The notes under the pieces are model-generated. The model searched no databases. It worked only from the letters and a program-made list of their open reading frames with translations, and was not told where the DNA came from. 29,057 nucleotides of DNA from DATESN01 sp035270785 (lineage in GTDB: Bacteria; Bacillota; Clostridia; Lachnospirales; Lachnospiraceae), in assembly GCA_035270785.1 (NCBI GenBank), contig DATESN010000017.1, positions 1 to 29,057 on the forward strand. The letters are read 5' to 3'. The translations under genes were made by a program, and so were the position numbers. Positions 7,618 through 15,846 of this stretch are shown here, one piece after another. Every line of letters starts with the position of its first letter. Position 1 is the first letter of the stretch.

Positions 7618-9453
7618 CTAATCTTGTGGTGCTGATTCCTTACTTTTTGGTTTTTTCCCTTTAAAGTAGCCGGAATCTTTTACAATACTTTTTTTCTTAG
7701 ATGATTTTTCTCCATCTTTGTAAGCAGGTTTGCTGTCTCTTGGATATATGGTTTTTTCCCCATCCTTATGAAAAGAAGGTTTGCTGTCTCTTGAGTAGGA
7801 AGATCTTTCTCCATCTTTGTAAGCAGGTTTGCTGTCTCTTGCGTAAGGTGTCCTTTCGCCTTCTCTATGGAAAGAAGGTTTGCTGTCTCTTGCGTAAGGT
7901 TTTCTATCACTAGAATAGCTTCCTTCTTTTGAAGTACGGCTATCTCTTGAATATCCACCTTCACGAGATCCTCTTCCGTCTCTTCTTTGTCCGCCTGAAC
8001 TGCTTCTTCCGCCACTTCTTCCTCTGCCATCACCGCCACGAGTTTGTCCATATGCTCCATAAGTTTTTCTTGGCGTATATTCTTCTACTGGAATATCTTG
8101 AATTGCTTCACCCATATGAAGTTTTAGAAAAGCTGCTGCCATTTCCATTGCGGTACAGTCATCATCATTCATTTTTTGCTCAATCAATTTTGTCATGGCA
8201 CTTAAGTCACTATCTCTTAAAATATCCATAACTTGTGTTAATATCTTTTGAGCTTTTACGGCTGTAATATCTGCTGCTGATGGAATAGAACGAGCTTTCA
8301 CCTTTGTTTTACAAATGTTTTCGATTTCACGAATCTTGTATATTTCTCGGCCCACTACTAAAGTAAAGGCACGACCTTTTCTACCTGCACGACCGGTACG
8401 TCCAATTCTATGAACATAATATTCAATATCTTGTGGAATATCATAGTTAAATACCGCTTCAACGTCTTCAACATCGATGCCCCTTGCTGCAACATCTGTT
8501 GCAATAAGAATCTCAACATTACCACTTCTAAAGCGATTCATTACCATATCCCTTTGGTTTTGAGACATATCTCCATGAAGACCTTCTGCAAAATAACCAC
8601 GACCCTTTAAGTTTTCAGAAAGTTCATCTACCATTCTTTTGGTATTAGCAAAAATAAGGGTGAGTTTTGGATTGTAATAATCCAATAATCTACTAACAAC
8701 TTCTTCTTTGTTTTTACCCTTTACTTCATAATAGTATTGTTTTACAAGGGGAATTGTTAATTCTTTATGTGTCACTTTAACAAGTACTGCATTTCTTTGA
8801 TAATTCTTAGTTATATCAAGAATTGCCTTTGGCATTGTTGCTGAAAAAAGCGCCATTTGATGATCTGCTGGAATATCTTGTAAGATTGTTTCAATATCTT
8901 CTTTGAATCCCATGTTAAGCATTTCATCTGCTTCATCCAAGACAACCGTTTTTATATCATCTAATTTCATCGTATGGCGACGCATATGATCCATTACACG
9001 GCCTGGTGTTCCTACTACGATTTGAACATCACTTTTTAAACTTCTTATTTGTTTTGTAATATCTTGACCACCATAAATAGGAAGTATTTTAACTCCCGGT
9101 AAAAACTTTGCAAAATGTCTCATTTCTTCTGCCGCTTGAATTGCAAGTTCTCTTGTAGGGCATAAAATAATTGCTTGTAATCTTCTATTTTCAGGGTCTA
9201 TCCTTTGAATGATAGGAATACCAAACGCTGCTGTTTTACCAGTACCTGTTTGGGCTTGACCTATAACATCTCGACCTTCTAGAAGAATAGGAATTGCTTG
9301 CGCCTGAATAGGAGTCATTTGTTCAAATCCCATTTCTGCTACCGCACGCAAAATTTTAGGATCAATATCAGAATCTTCATATCTTAAAATTTCTATTTCA
9401 TCGTTATTGTTAATTGGCTCTACTTTACTACTTTTCTCACTAAATTGTTCCAT
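7618..9453 (-). CDS. DEAD-box ATP-dependent RNA helicase (CshA/DeaD type)
   Basis: A 611-residue cytoplasmic RNA helicase used in RNA unwinding, ribosome assembly or mRNA decay (family knowledge). Motifs in order: the Q-motif region EMGFEQMTPIQAQAIP, motif I AQTGTGKT, PTRELA, motif II DEAD, motif III SAT, then RGIDVEDVEAVFNYDIP and motif VI HRIGRTGRAGR. A dimerisation-like helical region follows, and then a roughly 150-residue basic low-complexity tail rich in Arg, Gly, Ser and Lys with repeated RDSKP units. The frame can open at a TTG (9477), but the ATG at 9453 is preferred because a purine-rich stretch ending in AGAGACAAGA precedes it. The leader contains a terminator-like hairpin, so expression is probably controlled by read-through. 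It is a stand-alone gene with its own terminator. Confidence 0.95.
   Translation of the reverse strand: MEQFSEKSSKVEPINNNDEIEILRYEDSDIDPKILRAVAEMGFEQMTPIQAQAIPILLEGRDVIGQAQTGTGKTAAFGIPIIQRIDPENRRLQAIILCPTRELAIQAAEEMRHFAKFLPGVKILPIYGGQDITKQIRSLKSDVQIVVGTPGRVMDHMRRHTMKLDDIKTVVLDEADEMLNMGFKEDIETILQDIPADHQMALFSATMPKAILDITKNYQRNAVLVKVTHKELTIPLVKQYYYEVKGKNKEEVVSRLLDYYNPKLTLIFANTKRMVDELSENLKGRGYFAEGLHGDMSQNQRDMVMNRFRSGNVEILIATDVAARGIDVEDVEAVFNYDIPQDIEYYVHRIGRTGRAGRKGRAFTLVVGREIYKIREIENICKTKVKARSIPSAADITAVKAQKILTQVMDILRDSDLSAMTKLIEQKMNDDDCTAMEMAAAFLKLHMGEAIQDIPVEEYTPRKTYGAYGQTRGGDGRGRSGGRSSSGGQRRDGRGSREGGYSRDSRTSKEGSYSSDRKPYARDSKPSFHREGERTPYARDSKPAYKDGERSSYSRDSKPSFHKDGEKTIYPRDSKPAYKDGEKSSKKKSIVKDSGYFKGKKPKSKESAPQD
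7700..7920 (-). repeat. in-frame tandem repeats in the helicase C-terminal tail
   Basis: The DNA word TGCTGTCTCT (plus strand) recurs at 7731, 7782, 7830 and 7881, i.e. every 48-51 bases. It encodes RDSKP units that alternate between a SFH(K/R)-type and an AYKDGE-type continuation. The spacing is in codons (16-17), so copy number can change without breaking the frame. Confidence 0.85.
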
Positions 9454-9473
9454 TCTTGTCTCTTTTCTCTCTT

Positions 9474-9524
9474 TCAATACACATAAAAAACCAACATCCG
9501 ATTACTTGGAGTGTTGGTTTCCAT
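9474..9524 (-). other. possible 16-codon leader peptide before the helicase gene
   Basis: An ATG at 9524 opens METNTPSNRMLVFYVY and a TGA stop at 9476-9474. It spans both arms of the leader hairpin and ends 20 nt before the helicase ATG. It lacks a convincing ribosome binding site and the predicted transcription start is close in front, so translation is uncertain. Confidence 0.3.
9485..9520 (-). terminator. intrinsic terminator-like hairpin inside the helicase leader (attenuator candidate)
   Basis: Arms 9488-9496 and 9512-9520 pair perfectly over 9 bp. Three further pairs (TCC/GGA) lie above a single bulge, and six Ts follow on the minus strand. It lies downstream of the predicted helicase promoter, so the helicase mRNA must read through it. 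It may also stop transcripts coming from the NhaC gene. Confidence 0.75.
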
Positions 9525-9542
9525 TTTTACGTTCTGTACTAT

Positions 9543-9569
9543 ATTATATTGTTTTTTTATTAATGTCAA
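9543..9569 (-). promoter_or_regulatory. predicted promoter of the helicase gene
   Basis: Minus strand: consensus TTGACA (9569-9564) and TATAAT (9548-9543) with a short 15-nt spacer. A shifted -10, TAATAT (9546-9541), would give 17 nt. Either places the start near 9535, just before the hairpin. Confidence 0.7.
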
Positions 9570-9625
9570 GTAATTTAAAAAACTTAGACTTATTTTTTCC
9601 ACGCTATTTTAGTCATAAAGAATAG

Positions 9626-11113
9626 TTATTGTTGTTTTTTTTGCCTATGATTTATAATAGATAAAATTGTAAACATTCCTACTATACCTACAACCAGTCC
9701 GACATATCCATTTCCCATAAATCCCGAAACAATATAACATACAAACGACACTCCTGCTGCAACTAAAGCATAAGGTAATTGTGTATTAACATGGTCAATA
9801 TGGTTACATCCTGCTCCTGTAGATGACAAAATGGTCGTATCAGAAATTGGAGAAACATGGTCTCCACACACTGCACCAGCCATAACTGCAGACATGGATA
9901 TAATAAGTAGTTGACTCATTTCGCCACTAAATATTGCAAATACGATTGGAAGTAAAATTCCAAATGTTCCCCATGAAGTACCTGTTGAAAAAGAAAGTCC
10001 CATTGCTATTAAAAAGAAAATTGCCGGTATTACACCATGAGAAATAGAACTTTCTCTGATAATACCACTGACAAACTCACCAATTTTTAGGTGATCGCTA
10101 CCGCATATCCCACTTAATGTCCAAGCAAATGTAAGAATTAAAATCGCTGGCACCATAGCTATAAAGCCTTCTGATAAAGAATCTGTAAATTGCTTAAAGG
10201 TAATAATCTTTCTTGGCAGATAAAGAATTGCTATAGCTATCATCGTAAAGAAAGAACCCATGACAAGTGAAAACGCGGAATCGCAATTTGCAAACGCTGT
10301 GACAAAGTTAGCGCCTTCTAGAATACCACCTGTATATAACATCGCTGCTACACAAAAAACAATAAGGGTAATAATCGGAATGATTAAATCAGAAACTCTT
10401 CCATTTCCTTTTTTTTCAATCTCCATGGTTGTAGTCTCAACCACAATCAAATCACTATTTTTTTCTTCCAGTTTCTTCATTTTTCCAAAATCAAAATCCT
10501 TTATTACAATAAATAGAACCATAAATAAAGTGAAAATGGCATAATAATTAAATGGAATAGATCTGATAAATAACATAAAACCATCCATCGTGCTATCTTT
10601 AGGTAAAGAAGAACTAACTGCTGCAGCCCAACTTGACACAGGTGCAAGGATACATACAGGCGCTGCCGTGGAATCAATGATATAAGCAAGTTTTGCTCTT
10701 GAAACTTTATGTTTATCTGTAATTGGACTCATAATAGTACCAACCGTCAAACAATTAAAATAGTCATCTACAAAAATCAAAACACCCTACCCTGTAGTGG
10801 CAAGTAATGCGCCTCTTCTTGTTTTTATATTTTTTGAAGCCCAATCACCATACGCTCTTGAAGCTCCAGATTTTGACATAAGTGCTACTAACATACCAAG
10901 TAATATTAGGAAAATAATAATGCTAATATTTCCACCTACTTTATCACTCATTACATCAACAGTTACTGATATTGCCTCTCCCATAGCGAAATTTGTGTAA
11001 AAAAGTGCCCCTGCGCAAATTCCTGCTAACAGTGAAAAATATACCTCTTTTGTAATAAGCGCCAATGCAATCGCAAGTATTGGCGGTATTAAGGCCCAAA
11101 ACGTACCTTCCAT
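9626..11113 (-). pseudogene. nhaC: NhaC-family Na+/H+ (or solute) antiporter interrupted by an in-frame TAG
   Basis: The frame reads as a 495-codon NhaC-type membrane carrier from the ATG at 11113 (RBS AGGGAGGAC) to the stop at 9626, except that codon 109 is TAG (10789-10787). The text on both sides is continuous family sequence: RRGALLATTG before the stop and GVLIFVDDYFNCLTVG directly after it, in the same frame, then PVSSWAAAV and GTSWGTFGILLP. The stop would release a 108-residue stub after about three membrane segments. The downstream part has no good start (only a TTG at 10780). One base change (for example TTG or TCG to TAG) explains it, so this is a recent nonsense mutation, a sequencing error or, less likely, readthrough. 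NhaC relatives include Na+/H+ exchangers and malate-lactate exchangers. It follows the asparaginase-like gene by 99 nt. Confidence 0.85.
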
Positions 11114-11157
11114 AAATAAGTCCTCCCTTTTTCTTCCGTAAATAAAAATACTTTTTT

Positions 11158-11184
11158 ATTGTATCATATTTCTTTTTGAAACAA
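11158..11184 (-). promoter_or_regulatory. weak possible promoter before the NhaC-family gene
   Basis: Minus strand TTGTTT (11184-11179), a 15-nt spacer and TACAAT (11163-11158). It lies in the 99-nt gap after the asparaginase-like gene and would allow separate expression of the carrier. Confidence 0.35.
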
Positions 11185-11212
11185 TAGACTTTCATACAAG
11201 TAAAATCATCTT

Positions 11213-12250
11213 TTATTTAACACTTTTATTAATAATACTTTCATAATAAATATTTTCTTTCATGTAATCTTTTGCCTTCATATTTTTTTGGTTATAGGCA
11301 ATAAGTAACTTAACATATGCTGCTTCCCTAGATATATTCACAAGTGGTATACCACCATTTTTAATTATTTTGCTACTTGAATCATACATTGCTACTGCAT
11401 TTTCCTTGCATGATGACATATAAAGATCAATGTTTTGTTCCTTGCATTTTTTCATAAATAATAAAACAGATGTGTTTTCACCCTCTGTACATGTTGTGGC
11501 TGAGTGATAAGTGCTGTGAAGTATCACCTTGATATCTTTTGTTAGGTTTACAGTATGATAGTCAAAGCCTGGATAGGGTGTAATGACAAGCACTTGATTT
11601 ATAAAATTTATATTCGTTTTTATTTTTATGGTTTTGGAATGATTAAGTTCTTGTATACTTGGATTGAGCGCACAGTCATTCCAACTAAATTTATCGTTTT
11701 GTACACGGCCAAAGTCTATACCTCCAAAGCTGCTGAATTGATCCCCATAACAATCTGCTTCTTGAATTCTTGTGGGTAAATATACAATATTTTCTTGCTT
11801 ATGATTCTGAAAGATCGTAAAAACCCCTTTTAACGTTCCTTCTCTTATGACAGAAATTGCATTATGAAAATTATCCAATCCGTTACTCAATGGATGATTC
11901 AATTCATAATTACTGGCTACTAATAGAATAGGAATGGAACTATGTCCAAAAAGTAATCCAATCAAAGCAGATGTATATGGCAATGTATCTGACCCATGAG
12001 TGATAATAATACCATCATATTCTTTTTGATTTACATTATGTAACACGTTACATAACATTTCCCAATTCTTTGGCAATATATTCTCGCTTAATATGGTAAA
12101 AGGGTTTTGAATCTCAAATTCCGCTTCTTTTCCAAACCTCGCCTCATACAAGTTAATAAGCGATAAATGAGTAGTCTTATTTATATTAAGGATATGATCT
12201 ACACTTTCACTTCCAATTGTCCCACCAGTTAATATTACAAGTACTTTCAT
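11213..12250 (-). CDS. asparaginase-family protein with altered catalytic residues
   Basis: A 345-residue cytoplasmic protein (no signal peptide) of the asparaginase/GatD fold. The first catalytic motif is intact (LTGGTIGS, nucleophile T11). The second motif reads THGSDT instead of the usual HGTDT, so the triad threonine is S87 with D88. In the later motif, where family members have a catalytic lysine (TK after an NR/TR pair), this protein reads PTRIQEADCYGDQF, so the lysine position seems to be Glu. L-asparagine or glutamine hydrolysis is therefore the family prediction, not certain; another amide or amino-acid derivative is possible. The ATG follows AAGGATGATG and lies 15 nt after the lactonase gene, in one operon with an amino-acid importer. 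Confidence 0.82.
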   Translation of the reverse strand: MKVLVILTGGTIGSESVDHILNINKTTHLSLINLYEARFGKEAEFEIQNPFTILSENILPKNWEMLCNVLHNVNQKEYDGIIITHGSDTLPYTSALIGLLFGHSSIPILLVASNYELNHPLSNGLDNFHNAISVIREGTLKGVFTIFQNHKQENIVYLPTRIQEADCYGDQFSSFGGIDFGRVQNDKFSWNDCALNPSIQELNHSKTIKIKTNINFINQVLVITPYPGFDYHTVNLTKDIKVILHSTYHSATTCTEGENTSVLLFMKKCKEQNIDLYMSSCKENAVAMYDSSSKIIKNGGIPLVNISREAAYVKLLIAYNQKNMKAKDYMKENIYYESIINKSVK

Positions 12251-12265
12251 ATTTCATCATCCTTT

Positions 12266-13393
12266 TTATACAAATTTAATACAAGTGGGACTAGGAATTG
12301 GTAAATCTAATCCAACCTGCCTTACAAGAGTTCCGTTTTCTTGAATTGCAAAGCCTGTAATACAATCTGAACTTTGGTTTGCACAAAACAAAAAATTGTT
12401 ATCAGGAGACAAGGTAATATCTCTAGGATTTTTCCCATCACAAGGTGCCCATTGGATGATCTTTAATCTTCCGTCTTCTAACACCCTTAGAACTACAATA
12501 TTGTCTTCACCTCGATTAGATGCATAAATATACGTTCCCTTTTTATCAATCTTTATTGCTGCGCTAGAATTTTCCTTGCTCATTTTTTCTTCTGATAAAA
12601 TGCTAATATCTTGTAAGACTTCTTTGGGAAATCCTTTTTCATCTAGTAATACGCCTACAATTCTTGAGGCTAACTCCTGTATGATATATACAATTGGATG
12701 CGTTGGATGAAATACGAGATGCCTTGGACCATAACCATCTTCCATTTTGATAAAACTAATGGGTTCCCTAGAAAGCAAAGCTTTTTCATTATTACTGTCC
12801 GCATCAACCTTGATAGGGTATAACAAAACTTGATCAATTCCTAAATCTACCACCCATAAATAATTGTGATCTGGTGAAATGCTGGTGTAATGAACATGAG
12901 CTTTCTCCTGTCTTACTGGATTAGTCCCTACCCCATTGTGCTGTATGGTATCAAGAAGCACTAATCGCTGATTAATAATGCCAGTCTCTTTCTTTTTTCC
13001 AGGTAATGCAAATGAATTAAATGTTCCTTCGCTATAATTTGATACAAACAAAAAACAAGCATCTTCATCAATGAATACATGACATGGGTCTTTACCCAAT
13101 GTTCCTTCTAAACTATTTAATAGGAGCATTCCCGTTATCTGATCCCTAGAATAAAAAGCTACCGCTCCTCCATTTCTTCCTTGGAAGTTTTGTAATTCAG
13201 AAACTGCAACAGCTAGGTCTCCTTCCTTAGAAAAGGTAAGATAGGATGGGTTTTCTATCTTAGCAACTACTCTTTTTTCGCTACACCTTCCACTTTTCCT
13301 ACTATAATCATAGCAATAGATTCCTTCCCCCATACCCGTAGTATAACAACCTATATACATCATACTTTTTTCATTACTTTCATGCCATCCCAT
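12266..13393 (-). CDS. lactonase family protein (YkgB/Pgl-type seven-bladed beta-propeller)
   Basis: A 375-residue cytoplasmic beta-propeller of the lactonase (Pgl, cycloisomerase-2-like) family. Recognisable blades include YIGCYTTGMGEGIYCYDY, HVFIDEDACFLFVSNYSEGT, HVHYTSISPDHNYLWVVDLG, GYGPRHLVFHPTHPIVYII and a C-terminal GKNPRDITLSPDNNFLFCANQ. In E. coli the relative hydrolyses 6-phosphogluconolactone, but here it sits between an amino-acid importer and an asparaginase-like gene, so a different lactone, lactam or unrelated role is possible. The ATG at 13393 is 3 nt after the ATPase stop and is preceded by GTAGGA. An internal ATG pair (MMYIGCY) could be the real start. Confidence 0.85.
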   Translation of the reverse strand: MGWHESNEKSMMYIGCYTTGMGEGIYCYDYSRKSGRCSEKRVVAKIENPSYLTFSKEGDLAVAVSELQNFQGRNGGAVAFYSRDQITGMLLLNSLEGTLGKDPCHVFIDEDACFLFVSNYSEGTFNSFALPGKKKETGIINQRLVLLDTIQHNGVGTNPVRQEKAHVHYTSISPDHNYLWVVDLGIDQVLLYPIKVDADSNNEKALLSREPISFIKMEDGYGPRHLVFHPTHPIVYIIQELASRIVGVLLDEKGFPKEVLQDISILSEEKMSKENSSAAIKIDKKGTYIYASNRGEDNIVVLRVLEDGRLKIIQWAPCDGKNPRDITLSPDNNFLFCANQSSDCITGFAIQENGTLVRQVGLDLPIPSPTCIKFV

Positions 13394-13396
13394 ACA

Positions 13397-14155
13397 TCAT
13401 CCTACAAATTTTCCAATAAACTCTTTGATACGTTCATTTTTTGTTGTGAAAATTTCTTCTGGTGTTCCTTCTGCTTGAATCAAACCCTCTTCCATAAATA
13501 TAATCCTGTCGGATAATTCTTTTGCAAACTGCATTTCATGAGTGACTATAATCATAGTCATTTTTTCCATGGCTAATTCTTTAATTACCTTTAAGACTTC
13601 ACCTGTTAACTCTGGGTCAAGTGCAGAAGTAGGCTCATCAAAAAAAAGTATTTTTGGTTGCAATGCCAGTGCCCTAGCTATAGATACACGTTGTTGTTGA
13701 CCGCCAGACAATTGATATGGATAAGCATCTTTTTTGTCTTCTAGTCCTAACTTCTTTAAGAGGACCATTCCACGTTCTTCCGCTTCTTTATAACTAAGCT
13801 TATCCACATTTATAGGTGCATCAATAATATTTTTCATTACATTATAATGGGGGAAAAGATTAAAGTTTTGAAATACAAGTCCGAATTGCTTATGAATTCT
13901 TTTTAGGGTTTGTTTTGATTCATAGATACTTTTTCCACTTACATCATTCCTGGCAGCATATTCACCAAGATATAGGAGGTCTCCCCCATCCATCTTTTCA
14001 AGCATCGTTGCGCATCGAAGTACTGTTGATTTACCAGAACCTGATGGACCAATAATAGATAATACTTCGCCTTCTTTTACAGATAACGAAATATCTTTGA
14101 TTACTTCTAAATCACCAAATGCTTTTTTCATATGATTTATTTCTAATAGTTTCAT
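13397..14155 (-). CDS. polar amino-acid ABC transporter ATPase (second importer)
   Basis: A cytoplasmic ATPase of a polar amino-acid importer with Walker A GPSGSGKST, Q-loop in FGLVFQNFNLFPHYN, signature LSGGQQQR, Walker B ILFFDEPTSALDPE and H-loop IVTHEMQF. Four closely spaced ATGs (14173, 14167, 14161, 14155) could start it. The last (MKLLEINHM) is preferred because GGGG precedes it by 6 nt and the protein then begins as family members do; 14173 would add six residues (MGMGMN). It lies between the permease gene (46 nt) and the lactonase gene (3 nt), all one operon. Confidence 0.94.
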   Translation of the reverse strand: MKLLEINHMKKAFGDLEVIKDISLSVKEGEVLSIIGPSGSGKSTVLRCATMLEKMDGGDLLYLGEYAARNDVSGKSIYESKQTLKRIHKQFGLVFQNFNLFPHYNVMKNIIDAPINVDKLSYKEAEERGMVLLKKLGLEDKKDAYPYQLSGGQQQRVSIARALALQPKILFFDEPTSALDPELTGEVLKVIKELAMEKMTMIIVTHEMQFAKELSDRIIFMEEGLIQAEGTPEEIFTTKNERIKEFIGKFVG

Positions 14156-14201
14156 ATTCATCCCCATCCCCATGCTTTATCCATGCACGTCATTTCATAC
14201 A

Positions 14202-14852
14202 TTATCTGTAATAATTTAATTTTTTTTCAATTTGTTCCATACCTAGTGCCACTACCAAATTAAATATATAATAGAACAGACCTGCAATCATCAACGGCAT
14301 TATGGAAGTTTCGGAGGCAGCAATTTGTTTTGCAGCAGTAAACATTTCTACAATAGACAACACCATAGATAGCGAGGTATCTTTAACCAATGTAATTGTT
14401 TCGTTTGTAACGGGTGGTAAAATCCGCTTCATTACCTGTGGTAAAATAATCTTAAAAAAAGTTTGTCCCTTGGAATAACCAAGTACTTTTGCTGCTTCAT
14501 ATTGACCTACTGGCATAGACTCAATTCCAGATCGATAAATCTCTGCAAAATAAGCTGCATAATTTAAAACAAAGGCTAGAATCACTGCAATAAAACGATA
14601 GGAACGTCCAAATTGAATTCCAAAAAGGAAAAACGGTGAAAAATATACCACAATTAATTGTAACATTAATGGTGTTCCCCGCATTACTGAAATATAAAAC
14701 TTTGCTATTACCTGAACTGCCACATGTTTTGACATTCTACCAAAAGAAACCACTAATCCAAGTGGTAAAGAAAGCAAAAGGGTAAGTGCAAATATTTCAA
14801 CTGTGTAAATTAGTCCCTTTCCTAATTGCAACAAAACAATTCCTAAGCTCAT
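14202..14852 (-). CDS. polar amino-acid ABC transporter permease (second importer)
   Basis: A 216-residue membrane permease of the HisMQ subfamily. It shows the VMRGTPLMLQLIVVYF segment and the ATPase-docking EAA loop GQYEAAKVLGYSKGQTFFK, followed by ILPQVMKRILPPVTNE. The ATG at 14852 has GGAGG seven bases upstream. The frame also opens at 14858, but there the Shine-Dalgarno would touch the start codon. A hairpin separates it from the binding-protein gene upstream, which would let the binding protein be made in excess. Confidence 0.93.
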   Translation of the reverse strand: MSLGIVLLQLGKGLIYTVEIFALTLLLSLPLGLVVSFGRMSKHVAVQVIAKFYISVMRGTPLMLQLIVVYFSPFFLFGIQFGRSYRFIAVILAFVLNYAAYFAEIYRSGIESMPVGQYEAAKVLGYSKGQTFFKIILPQVMKRILPPVTNETITLVKDTSLSMVLSIVEMFTAAKQIAASETSIMPLMIAGLFYYIFNLVVALGMEQIEKKLNYYR

Positions 14853-14898
14853 AAACATTCCTCCATGAAAACTTCTGCCTTTATAATAATATGAAACA

Positions 14899-14924
14899 AA
14901 AAGAGCAGAAGCATCTGCCCTTTT
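14899..14924 (-). terminator. intercistronic hairpin between binding-protein and permease genes
   Basis: An 11-bp stem (14899-14909 with 14914-14924; one G-U pair), a 4-nt loop and a T run on the minus strand. It sits inside an otherwise continuous transporter operon, so partial termination is expected rather than full stop. Confidence 0.7.
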
Positions 14925-14949
14925 CGTTTTTATTCACGCATTTTATTTT

Positions 14950-15735
14950 TTATTCACCTAGACAAACACTATCTTGTAAATCCCATTTTGTTGCTATTTT
15001 TAAAAATGTTCCATCTTTTAGCATATCGTATAATGTGGTTTCTACTTGATCTTTAAGTTTTTCGTTCCCCAATAAGAACCCAACGCCATATTGTTCTGCA
15101 GCTAGATAATCCTCTAAAATGATAAACTTTTCTTTATCTCTAGAAGACATTTGTGCCTTCGCTACACCTATATCCATAGCAACTGCATCCACTGTACCCA
15201 TCTCTAATTCCATAAATGCGGTATTGTAATCATTAAATTCTAAAACTTCAGATAAGGATGCTTTTAAGGTAGCATTTTTTTCATCATTGATAGCAGATAG
15301 TGCTGATGAATCCTTTTGGACTGCAAGAACTTTTCCTGATAATCCTGATTGATCTTCAATTTCTGATGATTTTTCAACAACAAAAACTTGGCTATTATTA
15401 ACATAAGGAGAACTCCACGTATATTTTGTTTCTCTTCCATTAATAGAAAAACCATTCCAAATACAATCAATGGTTCCTGATGACAACTCCATATCTTTTG
15501 CATCCCAATCTATTGGTTGTTTCACTAGTTCCCAGTCATTACGTTTACAAACCTCTTTGGCCAAATCCAAATCAAATCCTACATATTCTCCATTTTCATC
15601 TACAAAACCATATGGTTCAAATTCCGAATCAAATCCTACTGTAAATTTCTTTTGCTCTGATTCCTTTTTACCACATCCCACTAGTGTTGTAAGTGCCATT
15701 GCCATAGCAACTATTATTATTATTTTCTTTTTCAT
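14950..15735 (-). CDS. canonical amino-acid-binding lipoprotein of the second importer
   Basis: A 261-residue lipoprotein with lipobox LVGC (C21). The SBP_bac_3 fold is in the normal order: FTVGFDSEFEPYGF, then YVGFDLDLAKEVC, then GFSINGRETKYTWSSPY, which holds the carboxylate-binding arginine. The hinge strand QVFVVEK follows, then LSGKVLAVQKDSSA, VDAVAMDIGVAKAQ with the amine-binding aspartate, and a C-terminal LKDGTFLKIATKW. The ATG follows GGTGG by 6 nt. Context (an asparaginase-like gene in the same operon) suggests asparagine, glutamine or a related compound, but this is an inference. Confidence 0.94.
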   Translation of the reverse strand: MKKKIIIIVAMAMALTTLVGCGKKESEQKKFTVGFDSEFEPYGFVDENGEYVGFDLDLAKEVCKRNDWELVKQPIDWDAKDMELSSGTIDCIWNGFSINGRETKYTWSSPYVNNSQVFVVEKSSEIEDQSGLSGKVLAVQKDSSALSAINDEKNATLKASLSEVLEFNDYNTAFMELEMGTVDAVAMDIGVAKAQMSSRDKEKFIILEDYLAAEQYGVGFLLGNEKLKDQVETTLYDMLKDGTFLKIATKWDLQDSVCLGE

Positions 15736-15797
15736 TATTTTCCACCCTTTTCCTATCCCTTTATTGATTTATCGTGCTAACTCGTTAATACCTTTGC

Positions 15798-15827
15798 ATC
15801 ATATCATGTGAATTTATCCTATGTCAA
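15798..15827 (-). promoter_or_regulatory. predicted sigma-A promoter of the second importer operon
   Basis: Minus strand: consensus TTGACA (15827-15822), an 18-nt spacer and TATGAT (15803-15798), 62 nt before the binding-protein start. The operon therefore has its own promoter and does not depend on the chemoreceptor gene. Confidence 0.7.
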
Positions 15828-15846
15828 TATAGGGAATCAACAATAT

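Noticed and set aside
7680..8231. Long alternative frames (126 and 100 codons) over the helicase tail, and a possible CRISPR-like repeat
   Set aside because: They arise from the repetitive codons of the helicase tail. The repeats are in phase with the helicase frame, lack unique spacers of constant length and have no cas genes nearby.
10787..10789. Programmed recoding (pyrrolysine or stop readthrough) at the NhaC amber codon
   Set aside because: Nothing in the window supports it: no suppressor tRNA, no pyl genes, no obvious stimulatory structure, and the residue is not a known catalytic position. A mutation is simpler.
10260..11000. Plus- and minus-strand frames inside the NhaC-family region
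   Set aside because: They are shadows of the interrupted carrier gene; the family sequence runs through in a single frame.
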